Below are positions 6,393 through 7,672 of a stretch of 7,672 bases of DNA, in pieces. Under the pieces are notes generated by a model. That model did no database searches. It was not told the origin of the DNA and saw only the letters and a program-made list of their open reading frames with translations. Origin of the DNA: Verrucomicrobia bacterium UBA1263 (GTDB lineage Bacteria; Verrucomicrobiota; Verrucomicrobiia; Limisphaerales; UBA1412); contig DBVN01000110.1 of assembly GCA_002308515.1 (NCBI GenBank), positions 1 to 7,672 on the forward strand, written 5' to 3'. Numbering within the stretch: position 1 is the stretch's first letter; each line of letters starts with the position of its first letter. Made by a program: the position numbers and the translations under genes.

Positions 6393-6914
6393 TTAGTCAG
6401 AAACCATGGCCAGCCACAGATCATCGTCTATGGACGAGCCTTGCTCATATTCTCCCAGGATCTGGATGGCTTCCAGATCGGATTCCTGCACTGTGGCTAT
6501 CTCTGCCGCTGTATTCGCGACAGTGGAAAGAGCGTCCGCGGTCTCGCGTATCTTCTGGACTTGATTGTGCTGGAGATAAGCACCGAAGGTCACAAAGGAG
6601 ATAACACATACGGCAGCAACAGCTTGAGCCCAGTGTTTTTCGCTCAAGGCCGACATCCAGCTCGCGAATCCTCTCCTGCGAGCGGGACGACGATCCTTCG
6701 CCCAGAAAGTCTGTTGAAGGACTTTCTGGTTAAAATCCTCAGATAAAGGAACCTGCGGCAGAGAAGCCAGTATCTGGCTCAGTCTGCGTTCCTGATCCCA
6801 CTGTGATTTCAAGGTGGGATCCTGCGCGAACAGTTCCTCCAGAAGCCGCTGATCTTCAGGTGTCAGTGTCTTCTTTCTGGATTTTTCTATCAATTGTTCA
6901 AACGATCCTCTCAT
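6393..6914 (-). CDS. Single-pass membrane anti-sigma factor (no zinc motif)
   Basis: Protein of 173 aa directly behind an ECF sigma gene, the usual place for its anti-sigma factor. Residues 1-75 are a helical cytoplasmic domain. The stretch SLPQVPLSEDFNQKVLQQ (51-68) resembles the sigma-binding helix region of many anti-sigma factors (a 'P-x-x-x-L-S-x-D-F' pattern before a helix). The HxxxCxxC of zinc-binding anti-sigma factors is absent; the only cysteine, C103, is in the membrane helix. RRPARRR (75-81) fits the positive-inside rule, followed by one membrane segment (about 95-113). About 60 residues then lie outside, with a possible coiled coil (118-157) and an acidic end (SSIDDDLW). The gap to the sigma stop is 33 nt, with GGTGGT just before the ATG. 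The function is inferred from position, topology and this motif, not from a full family match. Confidence 0.8.
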   Translation of the reverse strand: MRGSFEQLIEKSRKKTLTPEDQRLLEELFAQDPTLKSQWDQERRLSQILASLPQVPLSEDFNQKVLQQTFWAKDRRPARRRGFASWMSALSEKHWAQAVAAVCVISFVTFGAYLQHNQVQKIRETADALSTVANTAAEIATVQESDLEAIQILGEYEQGSSIDDDLWLAMVSD

Positions 6915-6947
6915 CGTACCACCATTTATGCAACACCAGCCAGGGGG

Positions 6948-7547
6948 CTAAGTTGCACTTTCTGATGAAAGATATTCTTTCAAAGTTTTCTTTAATGTGT
7001 CCCTTGCCCTGAAAATCAGGGATTTTGTGGATGCCAATGATATCTCCAATATCTCGGAGATCTCCTCATAAGATAGTCCCTGTTCCTGGAACATCAGCAA
7101 GGACAGACGCTGACGTTCCGGCAATCCTTCCAGGGCAGCCTTCAGACACTTCTGCATCTCTTCATTCATCATCGAGTCATCGGGAGCGACAGTTTTTGTA
7201 TCGGGATACTGTTTTGTTTTGGTGTAATCCTCTTCTTGCTCCACAACGTCCAGCGAATCGATCGGATGCCGTTTGCGTCTGCGTATTTCGTTTAATGCCA
7301 GATTCTTGGCGATCGTAAAAAGCCAGGTAGTGAATTTCGAGCGCACCTCATAAGTGGCCGCGTTCCTATAGACACGTATAAACACATGCTGAGCAATGTC
7401 TTCCGAATCTATATTATCTCCAACGGTATAGACTACCAGATTGACAACGGCCTGTTTATAGCGATCCATCAGGATAGAGAAAGCCAGAGCGTCCCCGTTT
7501 TTCACGCGGATCATCAAATTCTCGTCGCTTTCTTCCTGTATGGACAC
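6948..7547 (-). CDS. ECF (sigma70 group 4) RNA polymerase sigma factor
   Basis: Sigma factor of 199 aa from the start chosen here. Region 2 covers about residues 8-92 (DENLMIRVKNGDALAF at its beginning, SEDIAQHVFIRVYR as the core/-10 region, TTWLFTIAKNLALNEIRRR at its end). An acidic linker spans about 95-130. Region 4 (about 137-194) begins GLPERQRLSLLMF and carries the helix-turn-helix SYEEISEILEISLASTKSLI for -35 recognition. Regions 1.1 and 3 are absent, as expected for ECF factors. A longer version from GTG 7595 adds 16 residues. I prefer GTG 7547 because those 16 codons are unlike the rest (AGA twice, ATA, CTT, CGT), they overlap the end of the upstream gene, and the shorter N-terminus (MSIQEESDENL) is typical. 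Neither start has a strong ribosome site. It is probably autoregulated with its anti-sigma gene, but I see no clear own promoter. Confidence 0.93.
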   Translation of the reverse strand: MSIQEESDENLMIRVKNGDALAFSILMDRYKQAVVNLVVYTVGDNIDSEDIAQHVFIRVYRNAATYEVRSKFTTWLFTIAKNLALNEIRRRKRHPIDSLDVVEQEEDYTKTKQYPDTKTVAPDDSMMNEEMQKCLKAALEGLPERQRLSLLMFQEQGLSYEEISEILEISLASTKSLIFRARDTLKKTLKEYLSSESAT

Positions 7548-7564
7548 GCTGCGGATACTGTCTC

Positions 7565-7672
7565 TTATAAGATCACGATGCCGGCTTCTTTGCACTCGTC
7601 CAGCATATCATCCGGCCAGAGCGAGACTTGCACTTCTCCGATGTGCGCCTTTTGCAGCAGCAGCATGCAGAT
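7565..7672 (-). CDS. C-terminal end of an unrecognised upstream gene (truncated by window edge)
   Basis: Reading leftward from the right edge there is an open frame of 35 codons ending in TAA (7567-7565). It encodes a normal-looking C-terminus (HIGEVQVSLWPDDMLDECKE, then AGIVIL). Its third codon positions are mostly G or C, like the neighbouring genes, which supports real coding. An ATG lies in frame near the edge, but a free-standing 33-aa protein seems less likely than the end of a longer one. It stops 17 nt before the preferred sigma start, so the two genes may be cotranscribed and coupled. The family cannot be told from so short a piece. Confidence 0.55.
   Translation of the reverse strand: MCMLLLQKAHIGEVQVSLWPDDMLDECKEAGIVIL

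Noticed and set aside
6915..6947. Possible promoter or hairpin in the sigma/anti-sigma gap
   Set aside because: The 33 nt hold a GGTGGT ribosome site but no convincing -35/-10 pair or stem; a simple operon gap explains it.

Overview
This is a bacterial chromosomal window with short intergenic gaps and no RNA gene, insertion sequence, CRISPR array or origin that I can see. It holds eight coding regions, two of them cut by the window edges. The taxonomic hint is weak. Several traits would fit a Gram-negative bacterium of the PVC superphylum (Verrucomicrobiota, Kiritimatiellota or Lentisphaerota): a secreted beta-sandwich protein with degenerate repeats built around an 'S-D-x-x-x-W' core, GTG starts without a clear Shine-Dalgarno site, and an ECF sigma cassette ending in a secreted helical, proline-rich protein. 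This is inference; no marker gene is present.

Left part (1-4051). A truncated, AT-rich gene of unknown function reads rightward from the edge and ends at a good rho-independent terminator. Facing it, on the minus strand, are a DinG/XPD-type iron-sulfur DNA helicase and, upstream of it, a gene for a secreted protein with a signal peptide. The secreted-protein gene and dinG are 43 nt apart and may be partly cotranscribed.

Centre (4052-5183). A compact divergent control region lies between the secreted-protein gene and a cation diffusion facilitator (CDF) gene. It carries two back-to-back sigma70-like promoters, each with 17-bp spacing. Their -35 boxes form the arms of an 8-bp inverted repeat. 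A 14-bp palindrome sits at the expected transcription start of the CDF gene. The CDF protein has the zinc-type HxxxD/HxxxD intramembrane site and an unusual four-cysteine C-terminal tail.

Right part (5196-7672, all minus strand). A tightly spaced cassette encodes an ECF sigma factor, a single-pass membrane anti-sigma factor with no zinc motif, and a secreted protein with DUF3106-like helical repeats split by a long proline/glycine/charged linker. The end of another gene lies just upstream and may be cotranscribed with the sigma gene. By family logic, the anti-sigma factor would hold the sigma factor at the membrane and the secreted protein would sense or modulate envelope state. The cassette converges on the CDF gene with a 12-nt gap, so its layout resembles sigma/anti-sigma/periplasmic-sensor metal-response systems such as CnrYXH. 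Nothing in the sequence proves metal sensing.
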